A stretch of DNA of 64,000 bases from Paenibacillus_AR mesotrionivorans (lineage in GTDB: Bacteria > Bacillota > Bacilli > Paenibacillales > NBRC-103111), in NCBI RefSeq assembly GCF_046098205.1, contig NZ_JBJURJ010000006.1, forward strand, positions 186,001 through 250,000, in the 5' to 3' direction. Positions 1 through 8,933 of this stretch are shown here, piece by piece. Position numbers and translations under genes: made by a program. The first letter of the stretch is position 1. Every line of letters starts with the position of its first letter. The notes beneath the pieces were generated by a model. It had not been told where the DNA came from and made no database searches. It was given only the letters and a program-made list of their open reading frames with translations.

Positions 1-1530
1 TACCGCCAGCGGGGCGTCATTGCCCATGGAGCCGATCGGATCCACGCCGGTTCTGGCCATCGCCTCCAGGAACTTGCGGTTGCCCTCGTAGGTATAACCG
101 AAGGCCTGCTGGCGCTGCACCAGCGCTTCCGCTTCAGGAGCCGGGAGTTCGGGTGCGGCAGGCAGATCGCTCAGATTCACCAGATGCTGATCCAGCCATT
201 CCTGGTACGGATGCTCGCTGGAAATGCGGCTCTTGATTTCGTCGTCGGAGATGATCCGGCCTTCCACGGTATCCACCAGCAGCATACGGCCGGGGCGGAG
301 GCGGTCCTTCTTCACGATCTTGTCGGGAGCCAGATTCATTACGCCTACTTCAGAGGCCAATACGATCACATCATCGGTGGTGATGTAATAGCGGGACGGA
401 CGCAGACCGTTGCGGTCCAGCACCGCGCCGATAATCGAACCGTCTGTAAAGGCGATGGCGGCGGGGCCGTCCCACGGCTCCATCAGACAGCTGTGGTATT
501 CGTAGAATGCGCGTTTTTGGGGATCCATGTTTTCATGCTTGGACCAGGGCTCGGGAATCATCATCATGGCTGCATGCGGCAGGGAACGGCCGGAGAGCAT
601 CATGAATTCCAGCGTGTTGTCGAACATCTGGGAGTCGGAGCCTTCATTATCGATAATCGGCATGATCTTCTGGAGATCATCTCCGAACAAGTCAGTATTG
701 CACATGGCCTGGCGGGCATGCATCCAGTTCACATTGCCGCGCAGGGTATTGATTTCCCCGTTGTGAATCATGTAGCGGTACGGATGAGCCCGTTCCCAGC
801 TGGGGAAAGTATTGGTACTAAAGCGGGAATGCACTAAAGCGAGTGCGCTCTTCAAATCAGGATTTTGCAGCTCGAGATAATACCCGTATACCTGCTCCGG
901 CGTAAGCATGCCCTTATAAACAATGGTACGGCTCGAGAAGCTGGAATAATAAAACGGCTTGCCAAAATCGGTGGTAGCGCCCAGGTTTTCGGTGCGCTTG
1001 CGAATCACATACAGCTTGCGTTCGAAAGCAAGCTCATCCTTGCCTTCCAGGGCGGCGCTTGCGCCAATGAATAATTGGCGGACAAAAGGCTCTGCAGACT
1101 TGGCGAAATCGCCCAGCGAGGAGTTGTCAACAGGCAGGGTTCTCCATCCGATGACCGTCTGGCCTTCCTCCCGGACAACCTTCTCCACCATTTGCTCGCA
1201 GGCTTCGCGTGCCGAGGCATCCTGTGGAAGGAAAACCATGCCGACGCCGTATTTGCCGGGGGCGGGAAGCTCAAAGCCCAGCTCCTTCACCGCTTCGCGC
1301 AGGAAGCTGTCGGGAATCTGCAGCAGAATGCCTGCACCGTCTCCGGTATTGGCTTCGCTGCCCTGGCCGCCGCGGTGGTCCAAATTGCACAGCACCTGGA
1401 GCGCCTGGCTGACAATCTCATGAGATTTGCGGCCCTTGATATCGGCCACAAAGCCAATTCCGCAGGCGTCATGCTCATACTGCGGGTCATACAATCCCTG
1501 CTTGGGAGGCAATCCGTTTTGGGTCATCAT
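1..1530 (-). CDS. gltB: Glutamate synthase large subunit, N-terminal part (runs off the window)
   Basis: The first 510 codons are present and the gene continues past base 1. GltB makes two glutamates from glutamine and 2-oxoglutarate in ammonia assimilation. After a short leader the protein reads YEHDACGIGF; the Cys (about residue 22) is the expected N-terminal nucleophile of the class II glutamine amidotransferase domain, which in most GltB is exposed by removal of a propeptide. Further family landmarks are LDHRGGQGSE, HSRFSTNTFPSW, RYMIHNGEINTLRGN and RNGLRPSRYY. The start is ATG at 1530, with AGGAAAGG seven bases upstream; a second ATG follows at once. The next gene upstream is a response regulator on the same strand, not a gltC-type LysR gene. 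Identification is secure; nothing can be said about the C-terminal synthase domain. Confidence 0.95.
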   Translation of the reverse strand, partial: MMTQNGLPPKQGLYDPQYEHDACGIGFVADIKGRKSHEIVSQALQVLCNLDHRGGQGSEANTGDGAGILLQIPDSFLREAVKELGFELPAPGKYGVGMVFLPQDASAREACEQMVEKVVREEGQTVIGWRTLPVDNSSLGDFAKSAEPFVRQLFIGASAALEGKDELAFERKLYVIRKRTENLGATTDFGKPFYYSSFSSRTIVYKGMLTPEQVYGYYLELQNPDLKSALALVHSRFSTNTFPSWERAHPYRYMIHNGEINTLRGNVNWMHARQAMCNTDLFGDDLQKIMPIIDNEGSDSQMFDNTLEFMMLSGRSLPHAAMMMIPEPWSKHENMDPQKRAFYEYHSCLMEPWDGPAAIAFTDGSIIGAVLDRNGLRPSRYYITTDDVIVLASEVGVMNLAPDKIVKKDRLRPGRMLLVDTVEGRIISDDEIKSRISSEHPYQEWLDQHLVNLSDLPAAPELPAPEAEALVQRQQAFGYTYEGNRKFLEAMARTGVDPIGSMGNDAPLAV

Positions 1531-1704
1531 TGTGCAACCTTTCCTTCTGTTTTTATTGGTTCCTGCCGATAAAAATTATTATTTCAGCAAGGGAAGAGTG
1601 ATAGTATTTTTTTAATTTTAACATCCCATGTTAGCTGAATCAATTTAAAAATGTAATGAAAACCATCGCAAAAACAGATTATTGTAAGGGGTTTCTAGGG
1701 CTTC

Positions 1705-2400
1705 CTAATCTCCCTCCGGCACAAATTTGTAGCCGACTCCCCATACAGTTTTAATGAAACGCGGATTTTTCGGGTCCGCCTCGATTTTTTTGCGCAGATT
1801 GGTGATATGCACGTCTACGGAGCGTTCCGTTACATACGTATCGATGCCTCTGATCCGGTTTAGCAGCTCTTCTCTGCTGAAGACATTGTTCGGATGCAGC
1901 CACAGCACCTTCATAATTTCAAATTCGGAGTAAGTGGTTTCCACCAGCTTGTCCGCTACATACAGCACCCTCCGGCTCTTATCCATATGCACGGCGGGAC
2001 GGACATCCTTAGCTGCAGCAGGCTCCACAACGGGAGTCATGGCGGAACGCCGCAGAAGTGCGGTCAGCCTGGCGGCCAGCTCCCGCATAGAAAAGGGCTT
2101 GCACAGATAGTCGTCGGCGCCCACCAGAAGTGCATTCACCCGGTCTGCCACTTCCTTCTTGGCGGAAACCATCAGAATGGGAATAACCGTGACCAGACGG
2201 ATTTCCCCGCACAGGGTAATGCCGTCCGTATCCGGCAGCATCACGTCCAGAATAATGATGTCCGGCTCCGCACTCTGCAGGAGCTTCTTGCCCTCTTCGC
2301 CGTCTGAAGCCCAGGTGACCGTGTACCCCTCTTCCTCCAGGTAAATGGTCATCATGTCGGCAATGCTCTGATCATCTTCAATAATGAGTACTTTAGGCAT
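1705..2400 (-). CDS. OmpR/PhoB-family response regulator
   Basis: This is a two-domain DNA-binding response regulator of 231 residues. The receiver domain starts MPKVLIIEDD, with the acidic pair at 9-10, the phosphoacceptor Asp at residue 52 (IIILDVMLPD) and the conserved Lys in YLCKPF. The C-terminal half is a winged helix of OmpR type (TYSEFEIMKVLWLHPN, TERSVDVHITNLRKKI, IKTVWGVGYKF). An upstream in-frame codon would add seven residues, but AAGGAGA lies seven bases before the ATG at 2400, so I chose that start. No kinase is co-directional. The large histidine kinase on the opposite strand (2995-5874) is the natural partner candidate by position, but this is inference. Confidence 0.93.
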   Translation of the reverse strand: MPKVLIIEDDQSIADMMTIYLEEEGYTVTWASDGEEGKKLLQSAEPDIIILDVMLPDTDGITLCGEIRLVTVIPILMVSAKKEVADRVNALLVGADDYLCKPFSMRELAARLTALLRRSAMTPVVEPAAAKDVRPAVHMDKSRRVLYVADKLVETTYSEFEIMKVLWLHPNNVFSREELLNRIRGIDTYVTERSVDVHITNLRKKIEADPKNPRFIKTVWGVGYKFVPEGD

Positions 2401-2610
2401 AACCAGCTCTCCTTGCCGCAATTTAACATTTTCCTAGCACTTTTCTGCAACTTTTCTAAAGGATAAGGCGGATAATAGGTGTTGATACCTTTTATTATAG
2501 CGAATAACGCGGATTCCTGCCGGGATTCGGCTCGAATTGGGCAAAAATCCGCAATTTATATCCGGATCTTCAAAAGTCCGGCATCCCCTACAACGCAGGA
2601 GGCTTGCTGC

Positions 2611-2982
2611 ATGCGCATCCTGATTATCGACCCTGCCGCTTTCTCCCGCACGGTACTCCGCAGAATTGTGGAGGAGGCGGGTTATGCCGTTGCCGGCGAA
2701 GCGGGCAACAGCGAGCAAGCCCTGGTCCAATACAGAAGCACCGCACCCGATGCGGTGACCATCGATTTGACAGCCCCCACCCTCAACGGTGTGGCGCTGA
2801 TCCGCCGGATCCGCAGTCTGGATCCCGAAGCCCGTATTTTGGCCATATCCGGAATGAACCAGAATGCCTCCGGCCAGGAAGCCCTCCAGGCGGGAGCCTA
2901 TGATTGTGTAATGAAGCCCTTGGAGGAATCACGACTGCTCACAGCACTGGCCCATGCCCGGCTGCTGATGCAGGAACCGTAG
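2611..2982 (+). CDS. Stand-alone CheY-like receiver protein
   Basis: A single receiver domain of 123 residues without an output domain. The phosphoacceptor Asp is at residue 52 (DAVTIDLTAPTLNG), and the switch Thr/Ser and Lys positions are in ILAISGM and CVMKPLEE. The usual acidic pair near the N-terminus is reduced to one Asp (ILIIDPAAF), so Mg2+ binding may be altered. The start is ATG 2611 with GCAGGAGG eight bases upstream. A longer frame from 2479 exists, but its first 44 codons have no Shine-Dalgarno sequence and do not look like protein. Only 12 bases separate it from the histidine kinase that follows, so the two are almost certainly co-transcribed and probably act in one phosphorelay. 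Confidence 0.9.
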   Translation: MRILIIDPAAFSRTVLRRIVEEAGYAVAGEAGNSEQALVQYRSTAPDAVTIDLTAPTLNGVALIRRIRSLDPEARILAISGMNQNASGQEALQAGAYDCVMKPLEESRLLTALAHARLLMQEP

Positions 2983-2994
2983 GGGGGCGTCTGC

Positions 2995-5874
2995 ATGTCC
3001 AAACACAGGCTTATTCCTCTGGTGGTGCTCTTTCTGCTTAGTGCAGCCTCTCTGGCCAGCGGGCTTTTTCCCCTGCGGCTGATGTTCGGCGTTGAATATT
3101 TCCTTGCTGGCCTGTTCGGCTTTGCCGCTTATGCCCTGTTCGGCCCCTTCGCGGGTGTCGGCGTGGTTCTGATCGGCGTGCTGCCCAGCTTGTGGTATTG
3201 GGGCCATCCCTACGGCATGGTTCTGATGGTGCTGGAGAACATACTTGTTTCTCTCCTGGTCAAAAAATACCGATACGGCTATACCACGGCCAGCCTCATC
3301 TACTGGGCAGTGATCGGGATTCCGCTGACCCTGCTTTTCTATGGTCTGATCCTGGACATCCCCGGCACCAGCCTGCAGTTCATCGTGTTCAAAATGGCCC
3401 TGAACGGGCTGGGCAATTCAGCAGCCGTTTCCCTCGTCATTCCCGTTATTGCCCTTATCTGCAAAAAGTTACCCCACTCCGTTATGGGACGCCGGGGCTT
3501 CTATGATCTGGCTCCCTTCAGCCTGGCAGGCCAGCTGTCCAATATTATGGTATTTATTATTCTCATTATGGCGATGGTACAGATGGGCATCCACAGCCGT
3601 CTTCTCATTGCTAATGAAGAGGATACCATTGCCGAGAAGCTGGTATACGCCGCGGAGCAAATGAATTTGTATACGGATACACCCGGCAGCTTTCCGGTGC
3701 AGGAGGCCTTTGCGCTGCTGGATGACCGAATGCCGGAGCTGCGCTTCCGTCTGGTGGACCGCGGGCTGAAGCCGGGGGCTTCCATGGAGGACCAATACGG
3801 GCCGCTGCCCGCCTATCTGACCGGCAATGCCGATGACTCCCATGTCCGGGCGGTGACGGAACGGGTGAATTTATGGTCGCCCAGCCTAGATGAATCCGGC
3901 AGCCGGATTACACAGCGGATGAACTCCGTCTATTATGTGGACATGCGGTGGAACGGGGATCAGCGGTTCCAGATTTTCGTAGAGCTGCCCGCCCGGGCCA
4001 CGTGGACCGGAATTTACGGGGAGCTGGCCCAGGAGCTGACTACGGCCTTTACTATTTTGGCGCTGGCGGTGCTCATTATTTATCCCATCTGCCGCTACCT
4101 GAACCGGCCCATTGTGCAGCTGGCAGAGTTATCCGGCAGACTGTCGTCCTCCATCGGCACCGGCTTCCGTCCCCAATGGCCGGACAGCGCCCTGGTGGAG
4201 ATCCAGGCGCTGACCAACGCCTTCAAGCTGATGTCCATGGACTTGAACCAGCAGTTTGCCAGCATTCTGGAGGCTACCCGGGAAGCCATGGTGCTCTGCG
4301 ACAAAAACGGCACCATCCTGTACGCCAACAGCCAGTTGGATGTGTTTTTCGGCGAACGGCCCATTGGCATGCATTCCATGAAGGAGCTGTTCGGGGCCAT
4401 GCGGCGCTTTCCCAAGGATGACGCCACCCAGCTCCAGCAGGAGATCGACTCCATTCTGCACCATGTGGGCGAGCACGGCTCTCTGCAACGCAACATTACC
4501 TTCCACAATAACCAGCGCAAAATGTATTTGTCCTTGTATGTGACCGTCATCCAAGGCACGGAGGAAATCCGGGACCGCAACCGCCTGTTCATCTTCCGTG
4601 ACCGTACGGAGGAGATGGAACGGGAGCTGCTCCAGGAGGAAATGATTGCACAGGTGTCCCATGAATTCCGGACCCCGCTCACCCCCATTCTCGGGTATTC
4701 GGAAATTCTGCGCAGCAAGGAGCTGCCGCCGGACAAGCTGAAGTCCTATTCCGCCACCATACACCATGAAGCGGTCCGGCTGTCCCGGCTGGTGGATGAT
4801 TTCCTCGATTTGCAGCGGATGGAGTCAGGCAGGCAGCCCTATTACCTAGTTCCCCTGGACTTGCGGGAAATGGTCTCCCAAACGGTGGAGGAATGGCGCC
4901 ACAACGGCAATCATCATTCCATCCTCCTGAAGCTTCCGGAGGAGCCTGTCATCGCCCTGGCGGATGCCGACCGGATGCGGCAGGTGCTGGACAACCTGAT
5001 CAGCAATGCGGTGAAATATTCACCTGACGGGTCGGAGGTGCATATCTCTGCGGCTCTGGAGGGCGGCGCCATCCGCATCGACATCGCCGATAACGGACTG
5101 GGCATCCCGGAGAAGGACAAGGAGAAGGTGTTCCGCAAGTTTTACCGGGTGGAAAACAACGACCGCAAGAAGATTCCCGGCAGCGGCCTGGGCCTGCCCA
5201 TCGCCAAGGAAATCGTCGAGGGCCACAGCGGCCAGATCACCTTCGTGTCCCGTCATTACGGGGGCAGTATCTTCACGGTGTGGCTCCCGGTGTATACCCC
5301 GCCCTCCACCGCAGGCGCCGTCCTGCTTATCGGCAAGGAGGACGGCTATACGGAAAGCCTGGCCAGCGTTCTGGCCCAGCGGGGCGAGCATGTGCTCCAC
5401 CTGGGCTCCTTTGAGGAGGCCCTGTTTGCCATTGGCTGCGGCAACATCAATATGCCCCGCATCATCGCCGCCAATCTGGTGGGCACCGGGCTGATGAACG
5501 GACTGGAATTCGCCTCCCGGCTCCTGGCATTGGATTGCCCGCGTAAGGCGGCCATGGTATTCCTGGAACGGATGGCCTCCCCCTCATCCCCAACCGCTTC
5601 CGCTTCCGCTTCCGGGCCCAATCTGGAAATGGTCCAGCCCGTTAAACCCTTCAGCCTCCGGGAGATGGTCCAGTTTCTGCAGCCGGGCGCCGCCCGGGGG
5701 ATCGCTTCCGCCGGTATGCGCGAGCCGGACTGGTGCTACTGCTTTTTTCCCGTCCAGGAGGAAAAGGTGCTGCGGATGCAGCTGGCCAAATTCGGCCTGA
5801 TTCCAGAGGTTTTGGCGGAAATGAACGATATGCTCCTGGCCGGTTTTGCGCCTAAGGGGAACAATCATCCATAG
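2995..5874 (+). CDS. Membrane hybrid-like sensor histidine kinase with PAS and degenerate C-terminal receiver
   Basis: A 959-residue kinase. Residues 1 to about 205 hold a multi-pass membrane region (about six or seven segments). A probable extracytoplasmic sensor follows (about 210-345), then one more membrane segment and a HAMP-like stretch. A PAS-type domain starts near 415 (ILEATREAMVLCDKNG). The HisKA box carries the phospho-His at 556 (QVSHEFRTPLTPILGY), followed by a complete HATPase domain (DNLISNAVKYSPDG, DIADNGLGIPEKD, GSGLGLPIAKEI). From about 774 the tail resembles a receiver fold (AVLLIGKEDGY) but lacks a recognisable phosphoacceptor context, so it is probably degenerate. The start ATG 2995 follows GGGGGG by seven bases. 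It sits directly behind the stand-alone receiver gene and may signal to it or to the divergent OmpR-type regulator. Confidence 0.9.
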   Translation: MSKHRLIPLVVLFLLSAASLASGLFPLRLMFGVEYFLAGLFGFAAYALFGPFAGVGVVLIGVLPSLWYWGHPYGMVLMVLENILVSLLVKKYRYGYTTASLIYWAVIGIPLTLLFYGLILDIPGTSLQFIVFKMALNGLGNSAAVSLVIPVIALICKKLPHSVMGRRGFYDLAPFSLAGQLSNIMVFIILIMAMVQMGIHSRLLIANEEDTIAEKLVYAAEQMNLYTDTPGSFPVQEAFALLDDRMPELRFRLVDRGLKPGASMEDQYGPLPAYLTGNADDSHVRAVTERVNLWSPSLDESGSRITQRMNSVYYVDMRWNGDQRFQIFVELPARATWTGIYGELAQELTTAFTILALAVLIIYPICRYLNRPIVQLAELSGRLSSSIGTGFRPQWPDSALVEIQALTNAFKLMSMDLNQQFASILEATREAMVLCDKNGTILYANSQLDVFFGERPIGMHSMKELFGAMRRFPKDDATQLQQEIDSILHHVGEHGSLQRNITFHNNQRKMYLSLYVTVIQGTEEIRDRNRLFIFRDRTEEMERELLQEEMIAQVSHEFRTPLTPILGYSEILRSKELPPDKLKSYSATIHHEAVRLSRLVDDFLDLQRMESGRQPYYLVPLDLREMVSQTVEEWRHNGNHHSILLKLPEEPVIALADADRMRQVLDNLISNAVKYSPDGSEVHISAALEGGAIRIDIADNGLGIPEKDKEKVFRKFYRVENNDRKKIPGSGLGLPIAKEIVEGHSGQITFVSRHYGGSIFTVWLPVYTPPSTAGAVLLIGKEDGYTESLASVLAQRGEHVLHLGSFEEALFAIGCGNINMPRIIAANLVGTGLMNGLEFASRLLALDCPRKAAMVFLERMASPSSPTASASASGPNLEMVQPVKPFSLREMVQFLQPGAARGIASAGMREPDWCYCFFPVQEEKVLRMQLAKFGLIPEVLAEMNDMLLAGFAPKGNNHP

Positions 5875-5978
5875 GAAAGGCTGCAAAAACATGCTATCCT
5901 TGGAGAGGGCCGGGACGCTCCTGGACCTTAGGGTTAGGGACCGCCCCGCATCAAGTGCTGCAGAGAGGAATAAACAAC

Positions 5979-6566
5979 GTGGCTAAATTATATTTTCGTT
6001 ATGGAACCATGAACAGCGGCAAATCCATCGAGGTGCTCCGTACCGCCCACAACTATGAGGAACAGGGTAAACGGGTGCTGCTGTTCGTCCCCGCCATCGA
6101 CGACCGGTTCGGCGTAGGCAATGTCACCTCCCGCATCGGGATGCAAAAGGAAGCCATCATCGTTCACGAGAATACGGATATGTACGCCATTGCCAAGGAC
6201 ACCATGCCCAACTGCGTGCTTCTGGACGAGGCCCAGTTTCTGACCCGGAAGCAAATTGAGCAGCTCACGGACATCTGTGATGACCTGGGCATTCCCGTTA
6301 TCGCCTACGGACTGCGCTCCGACTTTATGGGGAATCTGTTCGAAGGAAGCCTGCAGCTGTTTGCGGCTGCGGACAAAATCGAAGAGGTCAAAACCGTCTG
6401 CTGGTTCTGCGACCGCAAGGCTATGCTGAATATGCGCTGCAAGGACGGTCATCCCGTATTCGAGGGGGAGCAGATCCAGATCGGCGGCAACGAAAGCTAT
6501 ATTCCGGTATGCCGCAAGTGCTACAAGGAACGCAAGAAACGGTCGCAGCAGGACGCACAGCGCTAA
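5979..6566 (+). CDS. tdk: Thymidine kinase
   Basis: Phosphorylates thymidine to dTMP in the salvage pathway. The 195-residue protein has the type II (cytosolic, zinc-binding) layout: a Walker A loop YGTMNSGKS at residues 8-16, the Walker B/catalytic stretch LLDEAQF (Asp83-Glu84), a lasso/thymidine-binding segment, and paired zinc Cys in CWFCDRK and CRKCYKE near the C-terminus. I chose the GTG at 5979, which has GAGAGGAA eight bases upstream and gives the canonical start MAKLYFRYG; a frame opening at 5955 adds eight residues without support. It stands about 100 bases after the histidine kinase, not in a ribosomal or prfA neighbourhood. Confidence 0.95.
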   Translation: MAKLYFRYGTMNSGKSIEVLRTAHNYEEQGKRVLLFVPAIDDRFGVGNVTSRIGMQKEAIIVHENTDMYAIAKDTMPNCVLLDEAQFLTRKQIEQLTDICDDLGIPVIAYGLRSDFMGNLFEGSLQLFAAADKIEEVKTVCWFCDRKAMLNMRCKDGHPVFEGEQIQIGGNESYIPVCRKCYKERKKRSQQDAQR

Positions 6567-6603
6567 AAATATCCGTATCCCCCGCCCCCACCTGTACCCC
6601 TCC

Positions 6604-6642
6604 AGGATTGTTCCCGCTGCATATAATGCAGAAAACAATCCT
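6604..6642. promoter_or_regulatory. Inverted repeat between tdk and the next gene
   Basis: AGGATTGTT pairs with AACAATCCT, and inside it CTGCAT pairs with ATGCAG around ATA. No U-run follows. It lies 28 bases before the next start codon and also holds a TATAAT hexamer, so it could be a weak tdk terminator, a leader hairpin or an operator. Confidence 0.45.
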
Positions 6643-6669
6643 TGTGCGGGTGAACGGAGGGTGAGCGTT

Positions 6670-7125
6670 ATGACGGAAAACTCCGCCCGTTGGCGGCTTG
6701 TGATTTTTGTGTATTTGTCCCTGGCCTTCGCCGCTTCCGCCGCCTGTCTTCTGTATCTGTTAAGCGGCGGCCTGGAGGACCCTGCCTCCGCCTCCCTGAC
6801 AGCGGTAAGACCCTATTTATTTTATATCAGTGCCGGGTCCCTGGGCGGCTCCCTCTATGCCCTGCGGGCCTTCCACCAGTTTTATGACCAGCCGGTGACC
6901 ATCCGCTTTGTGTATTGGTATTTCATGCGGCCCTACCTCTGCGGCGGTACGGCCATGATTACGATTATCCTGCTGGACAGCGGCATTATGCTGCTTTCGG
7001 TAGAGAATTCCCTGTCAGCCCGGACCGGGCTGGCATTTCTCACCGGGTTCGGCTACGGCAAGTTTATGGAGAAGCTGACCCATTTGGCGGAGGCGCTTTT
7101 TAACGGCAACGGTAAAAAGGAATAG
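6670..7125 (+). CDS. Small integral membrane protein of unknown function
   Basis: A 151-residue protein with four hydrophobic stretches: about residues 9-35, 45-68, 83-105 and 115-135. I recognise no domain or catalytic motif. The start is ATG 6670, eight bases after GGAGGG; a GTG three codons earlier overlaps that Shine-Dalgarno sequence and is less likely. It follows tdk by about 100 bases, with an inverted repeat between them. The stop codon is only four bases from the first unit of a class B dyad repeat array. Confidence 0.7.
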   Translation: MTENSARWRLVIFVYLSLAFAASAACLLYLLSGGLEDPASASLTAVRPYLFYISAGSLGGSLYALRAFHQFYDQPVTIRFVYWYFMRPYLCGGTAMITIILLDSGIMLLSVENSLSARTGLAFLTGFGYGKFMEKLTHLAEALFNGNGKKE

Positions 7126-7129
7126 CAGG

Positions 7130-7316
7130 CTATCCTGCAAAAGTGCAGTTATTTTTCACCATGACGCGCGTTATCCGTTCCTATCCTGCAAAAGTGCAGT
7201 TATTTCACTCAAAAACCGCAAAACAAGCAAAATCGGCAGGCAATAAATGCACTTTTGCATTTGGGCCTGCCGCTTAAGTTCTAAGCCATAAAATAAATGC
7301 ACTTTTGCATCTCGGC
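7130..7316. repeat. Dyad repeat array, class B (locus 1)
   Basis: Four 26-nt units: 7130-7155 and 7181-7206 forward, 7241-7266 and 7291-7316 inverted. The shared core is TGCAAAAGTGCA followed by TTATT. Forward units begin CTATCC. Pitch is 51 and 50 bp and the centre gap is 34 bp. The array starts four bases after the stop codon of the gene at 6670 and ends 136 bases before the EamA gene. The rest of the 7126-7452 interval shows no gene. Confidence 0.85.
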
Positions 7317-7452
7317 TCATCTCAGCCCATTTCGGCCTGCCGCAAAACCTTAAGCAAATCCTTCAACTAAAATAGCCGATTCTCCCAAAGTAGGATATAA
7401 TGGAGAGGTTGTGCAATTGCGAGTTTTACCCTGGAAGGAAGTATTGCAGCCC

Positions 7453-8409
7453 ATGTCTGACAACCGTTCCCCGCTCCCCCGTTGGGTGCTGCTGGCCCTT
7501 TTGGTGACCGGCATTATTGCGATTTCATTCTCATCGATCTTTATCCGCTGGTCCCATGCGCCCTCCTCTGTGATGGCCATGTACCGGCTCTTTTTCACGG
7601 CCGTTTTGATGGGCCCCTTCGTGTGGAGAAGCAAGCCTGACCTGAAGGCTCTCTCTTCATCGGACTGGGGCCTTATGGCCGTTTCGGGGCTGTTTTTGGC
7701 CCTGCATTTTTTGTTCTGGATGGAGTCACTGGCCTTCACCTCGGTAGCCAGCTCCACCATTATTCTCGCCCTGGAGCCTATCCTGATCCTGGCAGGCGCG
7801 TATTGGCTGTTTAAGGAACGGACCACCCGCAAGGCGGTGCTGGGCCTGGCCGTGGCCATCCTGGGCGCCTCCCTTATCGGATGGGGAGATATCGGCATCT
7901 CCGGCAGAGCCCTGACCGGAGACCTGCTGTCCTTAGCCGGCACGGCGGCGGTGGCCCTTCACCTGTTGGTAGGCCAGCGTCTGGCAAGCCGTGTCCCCTC
8001 CTTGTTCTACAGCTTTTTCATCTTCCTCGTGGCCGGGACCGCTTTCCTGATCTACAACCTGGCCCGTGGCACCGCTCTCGGCGGATATCCCACCCGGGAG
8101 TGGGGCATCTTCCTGCTGCTTGCGGTAGTGCCCACCGTCTTCGGCCATGTGCTGTTCAATTGGCTGCTCCAGTACGTCAACGCCGTCACCGTCTCCATGA
8201 GCGTGCTCGGCGAGCCGGTGGGGGCCACCATCCTGGCCTACCTGCTCCTGGACGAGAAGCTTACGCTTACTCAAGGGGCAGCCGGCCTGGTGATTATCTG
8301 GGGCGTCTGGTACTTCATGCGCCACAATCAGGTGAGGTATGCGGTTGAAGAGGCAGACAAGCCGGTCAAGCACAAAAAGGCCGCAAGCGGCCCGTCCGTT
8401 ACCGGGTGA
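7453..8409 (+). CDS. EamA/DMT-family transporter
   Basis: A 318-residue drug/metabolite-superfamily permease with about ten membrane segments arranged as two EamA repeats. The first includes SSIFIRWSHAPSSVMAMYRL and ASSTIILALEPILI. The second ends in SMSVLGEPVGATILAYLLL and WGVWYFMRH. Substrate cannot be told from sequence; relatives export amino acids or metabolites. I prefer ATG 7453 (AAGGAAG about eleven bases upstream, a slightly long gap) to the GTG at 7411, whose Shine-Dalgarno sequence is only two bases away. The last 11 bases overlap the convergent small multidrug-resistance-like gene. Confidence 0.88.
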   Translation: MSDNRSPLPRWVLLALLVTGIIAISFSSIFIRWSHAPSSVMAMYRLFFTAVLMGPFVWRSKPDLKALSSSDWGLMAVSGLFLALHFLFWMESLAFTSVASSTIILALEPILILAGAYWLFKERTTRKAVLGLAVAILGASLIGWGDIGISGRALTGDLLSLAGTAAVALHLLVGQRLASRVPSLFYSFFIFLVAGTAFLIYNLARGTALGGYPTREWGIFLLLAVVPTVFGHVLFNWLLQYVNAVTVSMSVLGEPVGATILAYLLLDEKLTLTQGAAGLVIIWGVWYFMRHNQVRYAVEEADKPVKHKKAASGPSVTG

Positions 8410-8755
8410 TGATGAAGATGCCCACCATAATTACCAGGGCGCCGGCAATTTTTTGCAGCGTCAGCGCTTCATTCAGAAGCACGGCACTGAACAGGAACAC
8501 GAAGATATAGCTCATGCTGTTCAGCGGATACGCACTGGTTAAGTCCGCGCGGGACAGCACCTTGACCCAGATCAGGGAGCTTAGGGCAAACAGCAGGATG
8601 GCCATCCAGAATTCGGGCACACGCAGAATCCGCCCGATATCGGTGGCGAAGGTGGCCGGCGACAAGGTAAGGCGTCCCACCCGGTCCGAGCCGTGCTTCA
8701 TCATGATTTGCCCGATGGAGCCCATCATGGCGGACATCAGGACAAGCCGGAACAT
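8399..8755 (-). CDS. Small EamA/SMR-type membrane transporter
   Basis: A 118-residue, four-segment membrane protein resembling one EamA half or the SMR family (MMGSIGQIMMKHGSD, LSSLIWVKVLSRADLTSAYP, LNEALTLQKIAGALVIMVGI). The pattern SRADLTSAYPLNSMSY is typical of the subgroup that includes the ArnE/ArnF-like undecaprenyl-linked flippases, but substrate is unknown. The start at 8755 has CGGAGGTG six bases upstream; an earlier GTG at 8764 lies inside that site. It overlaps the convergent EamA gene by 11 bases. Confidence 0.85.
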   Translation of the reverse strand: MFRLVLMSAMMGSIGQIMMKHGSDRVGRLTLSPATFATDIGRILRVPEFWMAILLFALSSLIWVKVLSRADLTSAYPLNSMSYIFVFLFSAVLLNEALTLQKIAGALVIMVGIFIITR

Positions 8756-8933
8756 GTCCGCCACCTCCGCTCAAAGCCGCCGCGGGCTGAGTTCGTAAGC
8801 CATATGCGCATGAAGCAACCCCTACTTTCTACAGTTGAAATCGGACTCATACCACTATATGTGATAGAAGAGGGGTTTATCCCAGCCATATGTACAGGCG
8901 TTTCGCCCGCGGTTCAGGCTCCATGCGGCAGGC

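Noticed and set aside
184..837. 217-codon plus-strand frame opposite gltB
   Set aside because: Antisense shadow of the conserved GltB amidotransferase domain.
7130..7316. Insertion sequence or MITE ends
   Set aside because: No transposase remnant and no target-site duplication could be made out by eye at the edges; a MITE origin is still possible but not shown.
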